A DNA stretch of 60,015 bases from Clostridium sp. C8-1-8 (GCF_009928445.1 NZ_JAABNO010000031.1:1-60015), one strand, 5' to 3'. Positions 35,441-44,962 are shown, counted from the stretch's first letter. Numbers and translations are program-made. Notes: generated by a model from the letters alone, not told the origin.

Positions 35441-36406
35441 ATGAGACAGTACATTGTAAGAAGACTACTACAAATGATACCTACAATAGTTGGTGTATCG
35501 ATAATTATTTTCTTTATCTTTGCTCTAGCTCCAGGTGATCCTATTTCAGCTAATATGGATCCTCATATAAGCATGGAAAGAAAAGCAGAACTAAGAGCTA
35601 TGTATCACTTAGATCAATCAAAACCTACTCAATATTACTATTGGGTAAAGGAACTAGTAACTAAGGGAAGCCTTGGTGAAAGTATGTATTACAAAATGCC
35701 AGTATCAAAGGTAATGCAAGCATTTATACCTAACTCATTCTACTTGGCATTGGCTTCACTTGTTTTAGGAGTTTTAATAGCAGTTCCAATTGGAGTTGTT
35801 TCGGCTACTAAACAGTATTCAATATTCGATAAGGCTTTTACTATTTTCGCACTCATAGGAATTTCTATTCCTTCGTTCTTCTTTGGTTTACTACTTATAA
35901 AATGGTTTGGGGTTGATTTGAAATTGTTACCATTTTCAGGTAAGTCAACACCAGGTGCAAATTATACTGGCTTCAAAGCATTCATTGATGTTGTAAAGCA
36001 CATGGCTTTACCACTTACTGTTTTAACATTAAGTTCAGTAGCAGGCTGGATGAGATATACTCGTTCAAGTATGCTTGAAGTTATAAGACAAGACTTTATT
36101 AGAACTGCAAGAGCTAAAGGTTTAAAGGAAAAGGTTGTTATCTATAAGCATGCTTTAAGAAATGCACTTATTCCGGTTATTACACTTTTAGGATTCTCAA
36201 TCCCAGGATTATTTTCTGGAGCAACTTTGACAGAATATATCTTTAACTGGCCAGGTATAGGACCAGTTCAGCTTGCAGCAGTTAATACAAGAGATTACTA
36301 CCTTCTAATGGGTACAAACTTAATGCTTGCTATATTAACTCTACTTGGTAATCTACTTGCAGATATAGCATATGCTTTAGTTGATCCAAGAATAAGATTG
36401 AAGTAG
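35441..36406 (+). CDS. oppB: oligopeptide/dipeptide ABC transporter permease, OppB/DppB type
   Basis: This 321-aa permease has the OppB start YIVRRLLQMIPTIVGVSIIIFF. A large loop follows, then five further membrane segments. The EAA-like docking loop reads QDFIRTARAKGLKEKVVIYKHALRNALIPVITLLG. It ends ALVDPRIRLK as usual. The start is ATG 35441 after a GGGGGGG ribosome site; an in-frame start 24 codons upstream would add an unlikely basic extension. It is the first gene of oppBCDF, with 12 bp to the next. The ligand is unknown, since no binding protein is encoded here. Confidence 0.93.
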   Translation: MRQYIVRRLLQMIPTIVGVSIIIFFIFALAPGDPISANMDPHISMERKAELRAMYHLDQSKPTQYYYWVKELVTKGSLGESMYYKMPVSKVMQAFIPNSFYLALASLVLGVLIAVPIGVVSATKQYSIFDKAFTIFALIGISIPSFFFGLLLIKWFGVDLKLLPFSGKSTPGANYTGFKAFIDVVKHMALPLTVLTLSSVAGWMRYTRSSMLEVIRQDFIRTARAKGLKEKVVIYKHALRNALIPVITLLGFSIPGLFSGATLTEYIFNWPGIGPVQLAAVNTRDYYLLMGTNLMLAILTLLGNLLADIAYALVDPRIRLK

Positions 36407-36418
36407 GAGGTGGAATAG

Positions 36419-37363
36419 ATGCTTAAAAAGGAAGCTAAAGTAAAAGATACAGCAAATAAAAAAGAAAAAATCGAAAGCCCTTGGAGTTTAGCTTGGAAAA
36501 ATCTAAGGAAAAATAAACTCGCAATGGTTGGTTTATATATATTAATAGCTTTGATTATTTTCTCCGTTATAGGTCCATGGATAGATGAACTTATAAGAGG
36601 AGGAGACAAAGTAGCTTTATGGGAAAAGTCAGACCTTCTTAACGTTCAGGCAGATCCTTCAATGCAACATCCTTTAGGAACAGATACACTTGGAAGAGAC
36701 GTTTTAGCAAGACTTATGTATGGTGGAAGAATATCTCTAGCAGTTGGTATAGTTGCAGTTACAATTGAAGTTATGATAGGTGCTTCACTTGGTATAATAG
36801 CTGGTTACTATGGTGGAATAGTCGACACAATAATAATGAGAATTGTAGATATATTAATGTGTTTCCCATTCTTACCTCTTCTAATACTACTTGGAGCAGT
36901 AATGATGGATATGGGAATAGATCCTAAGTACAAGATATACGTCGTTATGCTAGTAATAGGTGTATTGAGTTGGCCAAGTCTTGCCCGTCTTGTAAGAGGA
37001 CAAATATTGTCTCTGAGAGAACAAGAATTTATGCAAGCTGCCGAAGCTTTAGGATTAAGAGATAGAAGAAAGATGTTTGTACACTTACTTCCAAACACAC
37101 TAGCTTCTATAATTGTTACAGCAACACTAGGAATTGGTAGTGCTATATTAACAGAGTCTGCACTAAGCTTTTTAGGTCTTGGAGTAACACCACCAACACC
37201 TACATGGGGAAATATGATACAAGCAGCACAAGATTCTTATGCACTTCAATATCAACCATGGCTTTGGATGCCACCTGGAATAGCAATATTCTTAACAGTT
37301 ATGGCGATTAACTTATTAGGTGACGGTCTAAGAGATGCTTTAGATCCTAAGCTTAAGGTGTAG
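36419..37363 (+). CDS. oppC: oligopeptide/dipeptide ABC transporter permease, OppC/DppC type
   Basis: This 314-aa permease begins with a charged cytoplasmic tail and WSLAWKNLRKNKLAMVGL before the first membrane segment. HPLGTDTLGRDVLARLMYGGRISLAVG is the hallmark OppC block. The docking loop is REQEFMQAAEALGLRDRRKMFVHLLPN, and the end is LGDGLRDALDPKLKV. It pairs with OppB to form the channel. AGGAGGTGG precedes ATG 36419. Confidence 0.94.
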   Translation: MLKKEAKVKDTANKKEKIESPWSLAWKNLRKNKLAMVGLYILIALIIFSVIGPWIDELIRGGDKVALWEKSDLLNVQADPSMQHPLGTDTLGRDVLARLMYGGRISLAVGIVAVTIEVMIGASLGIIAGYYGGIVDTIIMRIVDILMCFPFLPLLILLGAVMMDMGIDPKYKIYVVMLVIGVLSWPSLARLVRGQILSLREQEFMQAAEALGLRDRRKMFVHLLPNTLASIIVTATLGIGSAILTESALSFLGLGVTPPTPTWGNMIQAAQDSYALQYQPWLWMPPGIAIFLTVMAINLLGDGLRDALDPKLKV

Positions 37364-37375
37364 GAGGACAGGAAG

Positions 37376-38356
37376 ATGGCTAAAAATTTAGTTGAATTTA
37401 AAAATTTAAAAACTTATTTCTACACTGGTGGTGGTATAGTTAAGGCTGTTAATGATGTTAGCTTTAACATAAGAGAAGGGCAAACTGTATGCGTAGTTGG
37501 TGAATCTGGTTGTGGTAAGTCTGTTACTGCCATGTCACTTATGAAGCTTATACCAAACCCTCCAGGAAAAATAGTTGGTGGAGAAATATTATTTAATGGT
37601 AAGGATATATTAAAGTTCTCTGATGAAGAGCTAAGACATATGAGAGGAAATGAGGTTTCTGTAATATTCCAGGAACCTATGACATCTCTTAATCCAGTTT
37701 TTAAGATTGGTGATCAGTTATGTGAGGCGATAATACTTCACCAGAAACTATCAAAACAAGAGGCTGCAGAAAAAGCTATAGAAGTTCTAAAGATAACTGG
37801 AATTCCTAGAGCAGAAGAAATAATGAAATCATATCCTCATGAATTATCTGGTGGTATGAGACAAAGAGTTATGATAGCTATGGCTGTAAGTTGTAATCCT
37901 AAGCTTCTTATAGCTGACGAACCTACTACAGCACTTGATGTTACAATACAAGCACAGATTCTTGATCTTATGAGAGATATAAAGAAAAAATTGAATACAT
38001 CAATAATGCTTATAACTCATGACCTTGGTGTAGTTGCTGAAATGGCAGACTATGTTGTAGTTATGTATGCTGGGAAGGTTATAGAAGAAGCTCCGGTAGA
38101 AGAGTTATTTAAGAATCCACTTCACCCATATACTCAAGGATTACTTAAGTCTAAACCAATTTTAACTGAAGAAACTGGAGACAGACTTTACTCAATACCA
38201 GGACAGGTTCCTAACCCTATCGGAATGCCTGACAACTGCTATTTTAGTTCAAGATGTGATAGATGTATGAATAAATGTAAGGATGCTCAACCAACGTTGA
38301 TAAATGTAAATCCTACACATAAGGTTTCATGCTGGCTTTACGAGGAGGGAAAATAA
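37376..38356 (+). CDS. oppD: oligopeptide/dipeptide ABC transporter ATPase, OppD/DppD type
   Basis: This 326-aa ATPase has Walker A GESGCGKSVT, a Q-loop in FQEPMTSLNP, the signature LSGGMRQR and Walker B LLIADEPTTALD. The H-loop is in LITHDLGVVAEMAD. The C-terminal oligopeptide-transporter extension has cysteines (CYFSSRCDRCMNKC, later VSCW) of the kind that bind an iron-sulfur cluster in Dpp/Opp ATPases. It powers uptake together with OppF. The gap to the next gene is one base. Confidence 0.95.
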   Translation: MAKNLVEFKNLKTYFYTGGGIVKAVNDVSFNIREGQTVCVVGESGCGKSVTAMSLMKLIPNPPGKIVGGEILFNGKDILKFSDEELRHMRGNEVSVIFQEPMTSLNPVFKIGDQLCEAIILHQKLSKQEAAEKAIEVLKITGIPRAEEIMKSYPHELSGGMRQRVMIAMAVSCNPKLLIADEPTTALDVTIQAQILDLMRDIKKKLNTSIMLITHDLGVVAEMADYVVVMYAGKVIEEAPVEELFKNPLHPYTQGLLKSKPILTEETGDRLYSIPGQVPNPIGMPDNCYFSSRCDRCMNKCKDAQPTLINVNPTHKVSCWLYEEGK

Positions 38357-38357
38357 T

Positions 38358-39329
38358 ATGGAAGATAATACAATATTAAAAGTAGAAAATCTTAAGAAGT
38401 ATTTCCCTATTAAAGCTGGAGTATTTCAAAAAACAGTTGGTAATGTAAAAGCTGTTGATGATGTTTCTTTTGAACTTAAAAAGGGAGAAACTTTAGGACT
38501 AGTTGGTGAGTCAGGTTGTGGTAAATCAACTACTGGTAGAACTATATTAAGACTTTTGGAGAGATCTGAAGGTAAAGTAATATTTGAAGGTCAAGATATA
38601 TTTGAATTAAGCAAAAAGGAATTAAGATCTATAAGACCAAAGATGCAGATGATATTCCAAGATCCTTATAGTTCTCTTAATCCAAGACTATCTGTAGGAG
38701 AATTAGTTGGTGAATCTTTATTAGATCATGGTATAGCTAAAAAGGAAGAGATTGCAGATTTAGTTGCTGAGACTCTTGAAAGAAGTGGTCTTGCAGCATA
38801 CCATATGAAGAGATATCCACATGAATTCTCTGGTGGACAAAGACAAAGAATAGGTATAGCTAGAGCACTTATATTAAATCCAAGTTTTATCGTTGCAGAT
38901 GAACCAGTTTCTGCACTTGACGTTTCTATACAGTCACAGATAATAAATCTTATGACAGATTTACAACAAGAGAGAGGCTTCTCTTATTTGTTTATATCTC
39001 ATGATTTAAGTGTAGTTAAGCATATATCACATAGAGTTGGAGTTATGTATCTAGGAAGCATGGTGGAATTAGCTCCTAAGAAGGAACTATATGATAATCC
39101 ATTACATCCGTATACAAAGGCTCTTTTATCAGCAGTTCCTGTTCCAGATCCAACTTTAAAGAGAGATAGAATATTATTAAAAGGTGATATTCCATCTCCA
39201 GCAAACCCACCATCAGGATGTAAGTTCCATACAAGATGTCCATACGCTATGGAAAAGTGTTCGAAACAAGCTCCAATATATAAAAATGTTGGAAATGAAC
39301 ACTGGGTTGCATGTCACTTAGTAGATTAG
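38358..39329 (+). CDS. oppF: oligopeptide/dipeptide ABC transporter ATPase, OppF/DppF type
   Basis: This 323-aa ATPase has Walker A GESGCGKSTTGRT, Q-loop FQDPYSSLNPR, signature FSGGQRQR, Walker B FIVADEPVSALD and H-loop SHDLSVVKHIS. The C-terminal cysteine block reads GCKFHTRCPYAMEKC and later VACHL. It is the last gene of the operon, and a terminator follows 9 bp after the stop. Confidence 0.95.
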   Translation: MEDNTILKVENLKKYFPIKAGVFQKTVGNVKAVDDVSFELKKGETLGLVGESGCGKSTTGRTILRLLERSEGKVIFEGQDIFELSKKELRSIRPKMQMIFQDPYSSLNPRLSVGELVGESLLDHGIAKKEEIADLVAETLERSGLAAYHMKRYPHEFSGGQRQRIGIARALILNPSFIVADEPVSALDVSIQSQIINLMTDLQQERGFSYLFISHDLSVVKHISHRVGVMYLGSMVELAPKKELYDNPLHPYTKALLSAVPVPDPTLKRDRILLKGDIPSPANPPSGCKFHTRCPYAMEKCSKQAPIYKNVGNEHWVACHLVD

Positions 39330-39337
39330 AAGTTACT

Positions 39338-39368
39338 AAAAGTCTAGGCGAAAGCTTAGACTTTTACT
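39338..39368 (+). terminator. terminator of the opp operon
   Basis: AAAAGTCTA (39338-39346) and TAGACTTTT (39357-39365), with GC-GAAA-GC at the tip, form a stable tetraloop hairpin with a short T-run. Confidence 0.75.
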
Positions 39369-39427
39369 GTTTAAAGAATACACTAGCTAAAAATGTTATA
39401 GAAAAGATTTCTTGTACTACTTTATTG

Positions 39428-39436
39428 TGGTATAAT
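39428..39436 (+). promoter_or_regulatory. extended -10 promoter
   Basis: TGGTATAAT at 39428-39436 is a full extended -10, about 33 bp before the small membrane-protein gene. No good -35 is at the usual distance, which extended -10 promoters tolerate. Confidence 0.6.
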
Positions 39437-39468
39437 ACAAAATGATAAATTAATAAGAGGTGAAGTTA

Positions 39469-39675
39469 TTGTTCAAGTTTGGAAAAAGAGAAGAACAAGA
39501 GTTAAGTGAAGAAGAGAAATTCTTAAAAGAGATGAAAGAGCAAGAAAAACCTACTTTTAAAGATCTTCTAGCAATAATTATTGCCCAATACATAATAATA
39601 TTACCAATGCTAATAATAGCAATAATTTTATTTACCCTTATAATGTTATTTATTACGAGAGTTTGGCTTAGATAA
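39469..39675 (+). CDS. small membrane protein upstream of pgi
   Basis: This 68-aa protein has a charged N-terminal half (KREEQELSEEEKFLKEMKEQ, probably helical) and one or two membrane segments in the C-terminal half (residues ~33-63), ending RVWLR. No family is recognised. The start is taken as TTG 39469, because GAGGTGA (39457-39463) is then a proper ribosome site. The in-frame GTG 39460 would lie inside that site. It has its own extended -10 promoter and lies 83 bp before pgi. The role is unknown. Confidence 0.75.
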   Translation: MFKFGKREEQELSEEEKFLKEMKEQEKPTFKDLLAIIIAQYIIILPMLIIAIILFTLIMLFITRVWLR

Positions 39676-39758
39676 GCCTTACAATAATATTTCACAATTT
39701 GCTTATAATATATAAATATATAATATACTATTAGTCTTAAAATTTTGGAGGTAGTAAT

Positions 39759-41108
39759 ATGAAAAAGGGATTAACTTTAGATTTATCAAAGGTTGCACCT
39801 TACCTAAATGAGCACGAAGTTGGCTATATGGAAGATATGGTTGTTTCAGCTCATAACAAGTTACACAACAAAACTGGAGCAGGTTCAGATTTCTTAGGAT
39901 GGGTTGATCTTCCTGTAAACTATGATAAAGACGAATTTGCAAGAATAAAGAAGGCAGCTGAAAAGATTCAATCAGATTCAGATGCACTTATAGTTATAGG
40001 TATTGGTGGTTCTTACCTTGGAGCAAGAGCTGCTATAGAAATGTTAACTAACAATTTCTATAATGCATTGCCAAAGGGTAAGAGAAAGACTCCAGCTATA
40101 TTTTATGTAGGAAATAATATAAGTTCAACATATATGGCAGATTTACTTGAAGCTATTGAAGGCTTAGATATAAGCGTAAATGTTATATCAAAATCAGGTA
40201 CTACTACAGAGCCTGCAATTGCATTCAGAATCTTCAAGGATTACATGGAAAAGAAGTATGGCAAAGATGAAGCAAAGAACAGAATATTTGCAACTACTGA
40301 CAAGAGCAGAGGTGCATTAAAGTCATTAGCTGATGCTGAAGGCTACCAAACATTTGTTATTCCAGACGATGTTGGTGGTAGATTCTCAGTATTAACAGCA
40401 GTTGGTCTTCTTCCAATAGCAGCAGCTGGTATTAGTATAGATGAAATGATGCAAGGAGCAGCTGATGCAAGAGAAACTTACGCTAAGGCTTCACTAGCAG
40501 AAAATGATGCTTATAAGTATGCAGCTGTAAGAAATGCTCTTTACAATAAAGGAAAGACTACAGAAATACTAGTAAACTATGAGCCTTCAGTTCATTATTT
40601 TAATGAATGGTGGAAGCAATTATATGGGGAATCAGAAGGAAAAGATAACAAGGGAATATTCCCAGCAGCAGTTGATTTCTCTACTGATCTTCACTCAATG
40701 GGGCAATATATCCAAGATGGAAGAAGAAACATATTTGAAACAGTTATAAGCATAGAAAAAGCTAAAAAAGAAATAACGATAGAAGCAACTGAAGACAATT
40801 TAGATGGATTAAACTTCGTGGCAGGAAAGACTATGGATTTTGTTAATAAGAAAGCTTTCCAAGGAACTGTTTTAGCGCACAATGATGGTGGAGTTCCAAA
40901 TGTTGTTGTCAATGTTCCAGAAGTTACACCATACTACTTTGGACAAATGGTATACTTCTTTGAAAAGGCTTGCGCAATAAGTGGATACTTATTAGGAATA
41001 AATCCATTTGATCAACCAGGAGTTGAAGCATATAAGAAAAATATGTTTGCTTTACTTGGTAAACCTGGATTTGAAAGCTTAAAGGAAGAACTAGAAGGTA
41101 GATTATAA
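39759..41108 (+). CDS. pgi: glucose-6-phosphate isomerase
   Basis: This 449-aa enzyme has the usual length for the short Firmicute form. It interconverts glucose 6-phosphate and fructose 6-phosphate in glycolysis. Signatures include IVIGIGGSYLGARAAIEML, VISKSGTTTEPAIAFRIF with the phosphate-binding SKSGTT loop, DDVGGRFSVLTAVGLLP (PGI signature 1) and the C-terminal FDQPGVEAYKKNMFALLG (signature 2, catalytic Lys). TTGGAGG precedes ATG 39759. A terminator directly follows the gene, so it is a single-gene unit or is shared with the small membrane protein upstream. Confidence 0.97.
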   Translation: MKKGLTLDLSKVAPYLNEHEVGYMEDMVVSAHNKLHNKTGAGSDFLGWVDLPVNYDKDEFARIKKAAEKIQSDSDALIVIGIGGSYLGARAAIEMLTNNFYNALPKGKRKTPAIFYVGNNISSTYMADLLEAIEGLDISVNVISKSGTTTEPAIAFRIFKDYMEKKYGKDEAKNRIFATTDKSRGALKSLADAEGYQTFVIPDDVGGRFSVLTAVGLLPIAAAGISIDEMMQGAADARETYAKASLAENDAYKYAAVRNALYNKGKTTEILVNYEPSVHYFNEWWKQLYGESEGKDNKGIFPAAVDFSTDLHSMGQYIQDGRRNIFETVISIEKAKKEITIEATEDNLDGLNFVAGKTMDFVNKKAFQGTVLAHNDGGVPNVVVNVPEVTPYYFGQMVYFFEKACAISGYLLGINPFDQPGVEAYKKNMFALLGKPGFESLKEELEGRL

Positions 41109-41125
41109 TATTTACTTAAATAAAA

Positions 41126-41152
41126 ACTCAGCATGATTATGCTGGGTTTTTT
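41126..41152 (+). terminator. pgi terminator
   Basis: AACTCAGCAT (41126-41135) and ATGCTGGGTT (from 41139) form the stem, with a T6 tail. The following ~390 bp to the next gene is AT-rich with short A/T direct repeats (around 41310-41350) and no gene. Confidence 0.85.
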
Positions 41153-41542
41153 ACTATCTAATAATCCAACATGAAGTCTTTAGAAGAGTTTCTTAGGATA
41201 TATAGGAAAAAAGAAATCGTATCTGGCTAACAGGTTTTGTTTTTATATATTTTAAGAGCTAGACAAATATAACTTCTTATAGGTTTATAAATTTATATTT
41301 ATAAGAATAAAAAAACATAACAATATAACAATATAAAAAGATAAGAATATAAGAATTTATAGGAATAATGCGGGTTTCATCGTTGTTTTATAATAAAATC
41401 TTATAACTTTCAGTTATAGGTATGTTAAAGTACTGTGTTGCAATTAATTAATCAGCCAATGCTTACAGAAAACAATAATTTCAACAAAGTTTTTGAATAT
41501 ATGCTAAGAGGCATACTTATATTGATATTAAGGAGGATTTCT

Positions 41543-41992
41543 ATGAAGATAATAGTTGATGGTGATGGATGTCCAGGAAAAGCTTATATAGAAAAAGCAG
41601 CAAAAGAACATGATATAGAGGTCGTTATATATTGTGATATGCATCATTATATAACTTCGGATTATAGTAAGGTTGTAATAGTGGAGAGTGGTTTTCAAAG
41701 TGTTGATATGTACATAATAAACAACGCTGTGAAAGGCGATATAATTATAACTCAAGACTATGGAGTTGCAGCAATGGTACTAGGTAGAGGCTGCTACGCA
41801 CTTAATCCAAAGGGAAGCGTTTATGATGATAAAAATATAGATAGATTGCTCTTTGAAAGACATATATCTCAAAAAGTAAGAAGAAGTGGTGGAAGAACTG
41901 GTACCCACAAAAAAAGAACAGAAGAGGACGATTTAAAACTATATAACTCATTAAAAAGGTTAATAGGAAAAGGCTTGGAAAGATTTGAATAA
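41543..41992 (+). CDS. YaiI/YqxD-family (DUF188) NYN/PIN-like protein
   Basis: This 149-aa protein of the UPF0178 family is conserved across bacteria. It begins MKIIVDGDGCPGK with the invariant D-D-C-P, and continues GDIIITQDYGVAAMVLGRGCYALNPKG and HISQKVRRSGGRTGTHKKRTEED. The fold is related to PIN/NYN nucleases, but no reaction is established. ATG 41543 is chosen because AGGAGG is at 41531-41536; the open frame upstream to 41435 has no ribosome site. The 3' end of the gene is part of its own terminator. Confidence 0.92.
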   Translation: MKIIVDGDGCPGKAYIEKAAKEHDIEVVIYCDMHHYITSDYSKVVIVESGFQSVDMYIINNAVKGDIIITQDYGVAAMVLGRGCYALNPKGSVYDDKNIDRLLFERHISQKVRRSGGRTGTHKKRTEEDDLKLYNSLKRLIGKGLERFE

Positions 41993-42010
41993 ATCTTACA
42001 AGCCTTTTTC
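41968..42010 (+). terminator. terminator overlapping the end of the YaiI-like gene
   Basis: AAAGGCTTG (41969-41977) pairs with CAAGCCTTT (41999-42007), and inner AGATTT pairs with AAATCT. The stop codon 41990-41992 lies in the loop, and T-rich DNA follows. Confidence 0.8.
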
Positions 42011-42117
42011 TATTATAAACTAAAATTTCAGAATCTTTAACTTGTTATTTTATACCATATGTCTTATCATAAAAAGTAAGAGTTTTTTTTATGTAACAAA
42101 GATTACTTCAATAATTT

Positions 42118-42309
42118 TTAGTCTCCTGGAGTATATTTTTTAGGAGTATTAATGTCAGAGTGGGAATTTGGTTTTAGACTGTTTAAATTAGAATCAGAAT
42201 CGATTATACCTAGTCCTATACCATTGGCACTATTAATAATACTGCCATAAGTATTGTTAAAGGTATTGTTTGAGTCTGGATCTATTTCTTTTTTTATAGA
42301 ATCCTTCAT
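42118..42309 (-). CDS. small Asn/Ser/Asp-rich hypothetical protein
   Basis: This 63-aa hydrophilic protein has many Asn, Ser, Asp and Gly residues (SNNTFNNTYGSIINSANG and similar). No membrane segment, cysteine or known motif is present. AAAGGGG lies about 11 bp before ATG 42309, giving some support for translation. It is a lone reverse gene between forward ones. It could be a small structural or spore-associated protein, but that is a guess; it may also be a chance frame. Confidence 0.5.
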   Translation of the reverse strand: MKDSIKKEIDPDSNNTFNNTYGSIINSANGIGLGIIDSDSNLNSLKPNSHSDINTPKKYTPGD

Positions 42310-42559
42310 AATTTTTTGTTCCCCTTTCGTCAGTGGAGATATAATCTAGATAAAGCTATTATGTACTCTTATATGAAAAATATATACTAAGTTATAAAGT
42401 TCTTAAGCTTTGTCTAAGAAATATAAATAAAGGGAGATACAATATTAAGTTTTAATTATTTTCATAATTATGAAAAGGATAAATTTTATCGAATATTTTA
42501 CATTTAATGGAAAGTATAATATAATTATCTATATTAGGGTAGATTAATAAATAGTTTCT

Positions 42560-42630
42560 ATAGGGATTCTTTATGAAAACTTAATTTATGCTTGTTTGAA
42601 AGTATTGGGTTTTATGACATGGATAAATTA
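42560..42630 (+). repeat. second short repeat family, copy 2
   Basis: It matches 11371-11450: TAGGGA..C.TTATGAAAACTTAA, then CTTGTT and ATAAATTA. It lies about 80 bp before the start of the seven-repeat protein gene. The rest of 42310-42707 holds no recognised gene. Confidence 0.5.
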
Positions 42631-42707
42631 ATAGTTGAGTTAGAAACTTTATAACAATATTTTTATACCAAAGTGTGAAAATAATGAACAAGAGGTGCTG
42701 AGAGTAT

Positions 42708-44711
42708 ATGGAAGAGTTAGTTCTATTGTTTGACAAGAATAGTCCTCAAGAGAAAGAAACTGAAATAAACATAAGGGTAGGAAATTATTCTGGAAATGAT
42801 TGTAGTTTTAAATTTTTGGTAGGTATAGATGGAATATGGGAGGACATAAAGGATTTTTCCAAAGAAAGTAGTTGTACATGGAAGCCAGAGAAAGATGGAA
42901 AGTACTTTATAATGGTTCAAGTAAAGAGGGATAACTCAAATAAACCTTATGATTTTATCATAAGAGGAGATTATTTCATTGGTGAAAAAGAAGAAAACTT
43001 GATTAAAGATGTGTATATAGAAAACCAAGAAATTGAAATAGGGAAGAAGATAACCATTCAAGTTGAAACTAGTAGGATACCATCTATGTATAAGTACTGG
43101 ATTAGTGGTAAAGATGGTTGGGAGCTTATAAAAGACTATTCTACGGAAAATGTATTATCCTTTACAGCTACTGAGGTAGGTAAACACGATATATTAGTAG
43201 AGTGTAAGACACCGGAATCTAAAGATAATTTCGATGATTTTAAGACAATAACCTTTACGGTGAAGGATATAGAGAGACCAGAAATAATAGACTTTAAGTG
43301 CTTGACTAAGGATTTACTTGTAGATGAGGAACTTATATTTCAAGTATATACAAGGCAGGATGATACTAGAACTACTTTATATAAATTTTTGAAGATAAAT
43401 CCTGATGGTAAAACTATTTGCATACAAGATTATTCCTCTAGAAGAATGGTTGGGTTTAATGAAAAAGAACCTGGAAGTTACAAAATACTGTGTTTAGCCA
43501 GAGATATGTATTCAGAAAGAGAATATGATGATAGAGCAATAATGGTTTATGAGGTTAAGCCTTACTATCCTATTAATATAAAGACTTTTACCACAGATCT
43601 TAATTCACCTCAGGCAGAGGGAACGAAAATACTTTTAAGAGGAGTTGTAGAAGGTGGTAAGGAACTTTTATATAGATTTAAGATAGATGGAAACTATGGT
43701 GAGGATTCTGGATATATAAGGACAAGCAGTTTTCTATGGGAACCAAAATATGAGGGGCAATACTCAATCACTATGTTTGTAAGAGATGAATCCTTTCAAG
43801 GTGAATATGAGGAGAAGAAAAGCATAGAATTCCTTATAGAGAAAAAAAGACAAAAGGCTGTAAAAATAACAGATGTACTGTTAGGTAAAAATAGTCATTA
43901 TTTAATAAATGATCCTATAAACATAAAAGTTATAGCAGAAGGCGGAATAGATCTGAAATATAGCTTTGTAGTATATAAGGATAAGAAGGAAAAAGAAAGA
44001 GTAAGCTATGGTAATGTAAATTGGGTTAACTTTATACCAGAAACTCCAGGAGAATATGAAGTTGAGTTAAAGGTTAAGGATAAGTACTCTGAAAAAGACT
44101 ATGATAGTCACCAGTTTGTTTATTTCAACGTTAAGGAATATATCGAAGGTACAATAGACTATGTATTGCTACCATCAAAAGAATACTACTTAGTAGAAGA
44201 TGAGGTAGAGCTTGAAGTTATTAGTCAGAATACAAAGGATGTACTTATAAAATATGTGATACTCATAGATGGTCATATTGTTGAAGAAACGGATTATATA
44301 GGCAGTAAGAAGTTTACCTTCAAGCCTAAAAGGGCAGGAAAATATGTTGTTGAAATGTATTCTAAAAACAAAAAATGCAAAGAAGGTTTCGATTGCAAAA
44401 AATCTATTAGTATTTTTGTAAATGAAGCACCTCCGGTTACTGGAACAAAGATATTGTGCAATAAAACTTCCTTTAAGATCAGTGATGATATAACCTTCAA
44501 TGTGGAAAGCTGTGGTGGCAAGGAAGTGTGCTACGAGTTCTATATAATGGAAAAGGGAAACTGGATGCTTGTTCAAAAATACTCAAGAAAAAGCTATTAT
44601 ACATTAATGCCTTTTGTACAAGGAACTTATAGAATGCTTGTACTGGCAAAAAGCTATTATAGAAAATGTGCTTATGAAGATTATGATATATTTGAATTTA
44701 AAGTAGAATAA
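42708..44711 (+). CDS. seven-repeat Y_Y_Y (triple tyrosine) protein
   Basis: This 667-aa protein consists of seven beta-sandwich repeats of ~95 residues with no other domain. Each unit has an opening strand (I-I-DF.., NSPQ.....I.I.V), a middle F-I-DG-W--I-DYS, a W-P or F-P turn, G-Y-I-V-VK and a closing strand. Repeat borders fall near residues 92, 187, 285, 380, 478 and 573. This is the Y_Y_Y pattern otherwise found in sensor proteins of two-component systems and in clostridial wall proteins. There is no signal peptide, anchor or enzyme domain, so it is either cytoplasmic or leaves the cell by another route. It probably binds a protein or polysaccharide (inference). Confidence 0.82.
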   Translation: MEELVLLFDKNSPQEKETEINIRVGNYSGNDCSFKFLVGIDGIWEDIKDFSKESSCTWKPEKDGKYFIMVQVKRDNSNKPYDFIIRGDYFIGEKEENLIKDVYIENQEIEIGKKITIQVETSRIPSMYKYWISGKDGWELIKDYSTENVLSFTATEVGKHDILVECKTPESKDNFDDFKTITFTVKDIERPEIIDFKCLTKDLLVDEELIFQVYTRQDDTRTTLYKFLKINPDGKTICIQDYSSRRMVGFNEKEPGSYKILCLARDMYSEREYDDRAIMVYEVKPYYPINIKTFTTDLNSPQAEGTKILLRGVVEGGKELLYRFKIDGNYGEDSGYIRTSSFLWEPKYEGQYSITMFVRDESFQGEYEEKKSIEFLIEKKRQKAVKITDVLLGKNSHYLINDPINIKVIAEGGIDLKYSFVVYKDKKEKERVSYGNVNWVNFIPETPGEYEVELKVKDKYSEKDYDSHQFVYFNVKEYIEGTIDYVLLPSKEYYLVEDEVELEVISQNTKDVLIKYVILIDGHIVEETDYIGSKKFTFKPKRAGKYVVEMYSKNKKCKEGFDCKKSISIFVNEAPPVTGTKILCNKTSFKISDDITFNVESCGGKEVCYEFYIMEKGNWMLVQKYSRKSYYTLMPFVQGTYRMLVLAKSYYRKCAYEDYDIFEFKVE

Positions 44712-44720
44712 TAATTTTAG

Positions 44721-44762
44721 AAAGCTTCTCCTATTATAAGATAATAGTGTGAAGCTTTTGCT
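44721..44762 (+). terminator. intrinsic terminator
   Basis: AAGCTTC (44722-44728) with GAAGCTT (44751-44757), and inner CTATTAT/ATAATAG, form the stem, followed by TTTTGCTTT. Confidence 0.75.
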
Positions 44763-44962
44763 TTATTATACTAAAAAATAGGCTCTATTTTAGCGATTTA
44801 CAAGGTTATAACCAGCAGTTTTTATCTTTAGAATAAGTATATATAGAAAGTTAATAATAAATAATATAGTAAATATACAAAAATAGCTATAAAGTGATAA
44901 AATAATTATGGCGATAATTAACATAGGTTACGTACTTTAACAGCTTCTTACAATAGTGTTGG

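Noticed and set aside
41290..41360. short A/T repeats (AACAATAT, ATAAGAAT) as a CRISPR array
   Set aside because: The units are only 7-9 bp with no spacers and no cas genes in the window; this is simple low-complexity DNA.
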